20,926 nucleotides of DNA from Schoenoplectus triqueter (Eukaryota > Streptophyta > Magnoliopsida > Poales > Cyperaceae): assembly GCA_964058805.1 (NCBI GenBank), contig CAXKVV010001255.1, forward strand, positions 1 through 20,926. Direction: 5' to 3'. Shown here piece by piece: positions 18,439 to 20,926 of this stretch. The notes under the pieces were generated by a model. The model saw only the letters and a list, made by a program, of their open reading frames with translations, did not search any database and had not been told where the DNA came from. The position numbers and the translations under genes are program-made. How positions within the stretch are numbered: position 1 is the stretch's first letter; each line of letters begins with the position of its first letter.

Positions 18439-20259
18439 TTTAATATGAATAAACTAGTATTGGTGACGGTATTAATGATGATATCTCCAAAGTATTTTTT
18501 AATTTAAACTCTTAATTTTTGCTGGCAATAAATTTTTAATAATAAAAATAAAAAAAATTCTATTGTGTTAGGTCCTGAGATATATATAATATTATTGTCT
18601 AAGCTAAATTGTACTTGTGAATTAATTCGACATGAGCTTGCTATTTGCTATATGAAAGTATGCAAATATGATCGTGGAAAGAAAATGGAGAAGTTAAAAT
18701 TTCCATTTTGCAATTATTGGAATCTCAAATGGTACCCTACGGCTACGGTCCCTACCCCACTCTGGACCCGGTGCAGCGCGGCTGATCTACACCCTTGATT
18801 GAATCAATGGCACACATTTATCTTTTATTTTTCTTCTAAAAATAATAACATTTATCTTTTACTACGAGTTTATAATGCATTTCTAAAAATAATAACATGG
18901 AATCTCTCAAATAATCAAATTCTCTTATCGAGTAAACCTTCTCCTTTAATACAAACTGATTGAAACCATACACTATTAAGTTTTGAGGGTAAAGCAATTT
19001 CTTAGCTCTTATTCATTTGAAGTCGTACAATTAATCCCTCTTATCAAGTTTATTCAAATAAAAAAATGAATCTATTATTTTTGTTAGTTTGTTGCTCAAT
19101 ATCTTCGTTTTAACACGATAAGAGTGCTTCATTTTTTTTTCTTGATCCAAGTTCTTTTCTTTCATTGAATTGCATACATCCACCGCTCTTCAAATTAAAA
19201 GACGAAAAGAAAGACAAACTAGAATAAAATTCAGTGATGATGCTAAAGTTAATTAATGTTAAGTTATATTCAAATTAAGATTTACCACGGACATTATTTA
19301 CCATTGAGTTGAATATTTTCTGGAGAAAAAACTCCTCTATTTATCATCTGTTATTTACTTGATAAATTTTTTTTAAACAATATTATTATAATATAAAATT
19401 AAATATTTAAAAAAATAAAAATAAAAATTCAAAAATATTTCCTTCGAATCTGCTAAGCCCAGCATCGAATATAAAATTTTTTCTAGACTTGACAAGCATT
19501 TGGATGGAATAAATCTGAAGAAACAGATCTGACAAAATGTATTGAGGCATGGAAGCGACGCAGAGAGAAATTCAGGAGCGGAGTGGGCGACTGCGCGTCA
19601 ATATATTTTAATTAAAATAATATGGAATTATGGATTTTGGCATTTTGCATATTGAGGTGATAGAATTTACATCTCACACCACATTCCACATCCCCGGTCC
19701 GGCCGCGAATTTAATTTAATTATTTAAATAATTATAATTTTAATAATATGACTGTTGTTTACTAAATTTTAATTAAAAATAAATATGACAGTGCGTTATT
19801 ATCAATGATTTTTTTGTCAACACACCATTGAAAGTGGTCTCTTCCATCAAACGTGTCATTTCTAGTGATTTTGGATGAGTTAGTAAAATATTATTTGAAT
19901 GAGTTAATAAGTAAGAACAATACTAAATTAAATTTTCATTGGATTAATATTGTTTCGAATAATAATTTTATATTTAAATAGCACGCGTTGTTCCGAATAG
20001 TTGTTATTCTCGAGTTAACACTAAGTGCCACCCAAACATATAAATTAAATTTATTTTTTTCAGAATTTGTGCATTATTTTTCCGTGCTCGTGGTAAAAAA
20101 TGACAGCATATTCATTTCCCCTCTCGTGGCAGAGTTGGATCGAGCCATGATTGCAACAAGCCAACAACGCTATGTATATATTATTAAATTATTTTGTTTG
20201 TTTGTCTGTTATATAGTTATTATTATTTTATCTTAAGAGTTGATAACAATCGCGACAAA

Positions 20260-20465
20260 GGTGAGGAGGTAAAAAGATCTTTGAATAAAAAAAATGGGTT
20301 CAAATTTTTTTAAAACCATTGATTTTACATCAAAATTCTAATAATTACTGAAAATATGAATTTTAAACTTATAATTTATTAAAAATACAAATTTCAATAT
20401 AAAATTAACAACTCTAAAAAACTATAAATCTAATTTTTAATTCAAAAGACCTTTATACCTCATCC
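20260..20465. mobile_element. ~206 bp MITE with terminal inverted repeats
   Basis: GGTGAGGAGGTAAAAAGATC (20260-20279), continuing to TTTGAAT at 20286, matches the reverse complement of 20440-20465, which reads GGATGAGGTATAAAGGTCTT then TTGAAT. There are only a few mismatches and small gaps. The AT-rich interior has no open frame. The size, terminal repeats and lack of coding match a MITE; the superfamily was not determined and no target duplication was seen. Confidence 0.55.
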
Positions 20466-20926
20466 ACTTCCTCTTCCACTTCCAAGGGTAAAACGTGGCC
20501 ACACTCGAAACACGCGATTAGATAAAATAAATAATTAAATGTTTTTTGGTATTTGTTTTCTTGTTTGTTTATTGATCTTAGCATCGCACGGCTCCGTATT
20601 CTCGAGAGTTCACAGCAACTTTAAAAGTGATCAGAATTTATTTATGAGCAGAGTAATTTGTACGGAAGGATTTTAATCTGATCAATATTTCATCAGAACC
20701 ATGGAGGATATGGATTCATACCTCAAGCAATAATTAACCCAAGAAAATATAAAGAAAAAAATGATGTATTTTGAAACTTTCGTTTGCCATTTCATCATTT
20801 AAAGAACATAACATAAAGATCTCTGTGTTTTTTTCTTTCTAAAAAACAACAGCGATCACTTTCATCCCTTCTTAAAAACGAATATATATACTAATGATTT
20901 AAATTAGTTTCTAAAGGAAAACAGAT

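Larger units (their letters stand above)
17931..20926. other. Upstream flank of CAT, repeat-bearing, no gene seen
   Basis: Apart from the foldback at 18307-18438 and the MITE at 20260-20465, this flank is AT-rich and has no coding signal I can support. Two short GC-richer islands stand out: 18730-18800 and 19540-19600. Neither has an open frame with recognisable protein content. Confidence 0.5.

Noticed and set aside
19988..20236. An 82-codon open frame with the stretch AELDRAMIATSQQRY
   Set aside because: Looked protein-like for a few residues, but no family recognised and the rest is hydrophobic low-complexity from AT-rich DNA.

Overview
This window is nuclear genomic DNA from a flowering plant, most probably a eudicot. 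The sequence is AT-rich. It holds two intron-rich genes whose conceptual proteins read as ordinary plant housekeeping proteins, and the intergenic DNA is full of decayed transposon pieces. The species cannot be named from the sequence alone. Most isolated open frames in the window are noise; the real coding sequence lies in many short exons that I joined by GT-AG boundaries and reading-frame continuity.

Layout. Positions 1-2700 are a repeat-rich upstream region. It holds a CACTA-like end, four degenerate tandem copies of a ~65 bp unit, a (TA)n(GA)n microsatellite, a ~240 bp foldback and a ~400 bp AAT-rich tract. Positions 2728-3152 are the promoter and leader of the first gene, with site II motifs, a TATA box, a telo-box and a tiny uORF. 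Positions 3153-10947 (+) encode NOT3, a scaffold subunit of the CCR4-NOT deadenylase complex, in 17 exons and 845 residues. Its introns carry a C28 homopolymer, a hAT-like MITE and a GGAAA repeat. Positions 10948-13026 are the intergenic space between two convergent genes, with a decayed LINE remnant on the minus strand. Positions 13027-17642 (-) encode a vacuolar-type cationic amino acid transporter of the CAT2/CAT4 clade in 15 exons and 616 residues. Its first intron carries a 33-nt alternating purine/pyrimidine tract and a mini hAT-like element. Positions 17643-20926 are its upstream region, with a leader hairpin, a second foldback and a ~206 bp MITE with terminal inverted repeats.

The two genes are not functionally linked as far as the sequence shows. 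NOT3 acts in mRNA turnover and transcription control, and the CAT protein in vacuolar amino-acid storage. They simply converge tail to tail. I found no sign of a novel multi-gene system. The points most worth a second look are the internally deleted LINE, the paired hAT-like MITEs in introns of both genes, two palindromic foldbacks, the predicted alternative splice sites and tonoplast-sorting signal in the transporter, and the short uORF next to the NOT3 start.
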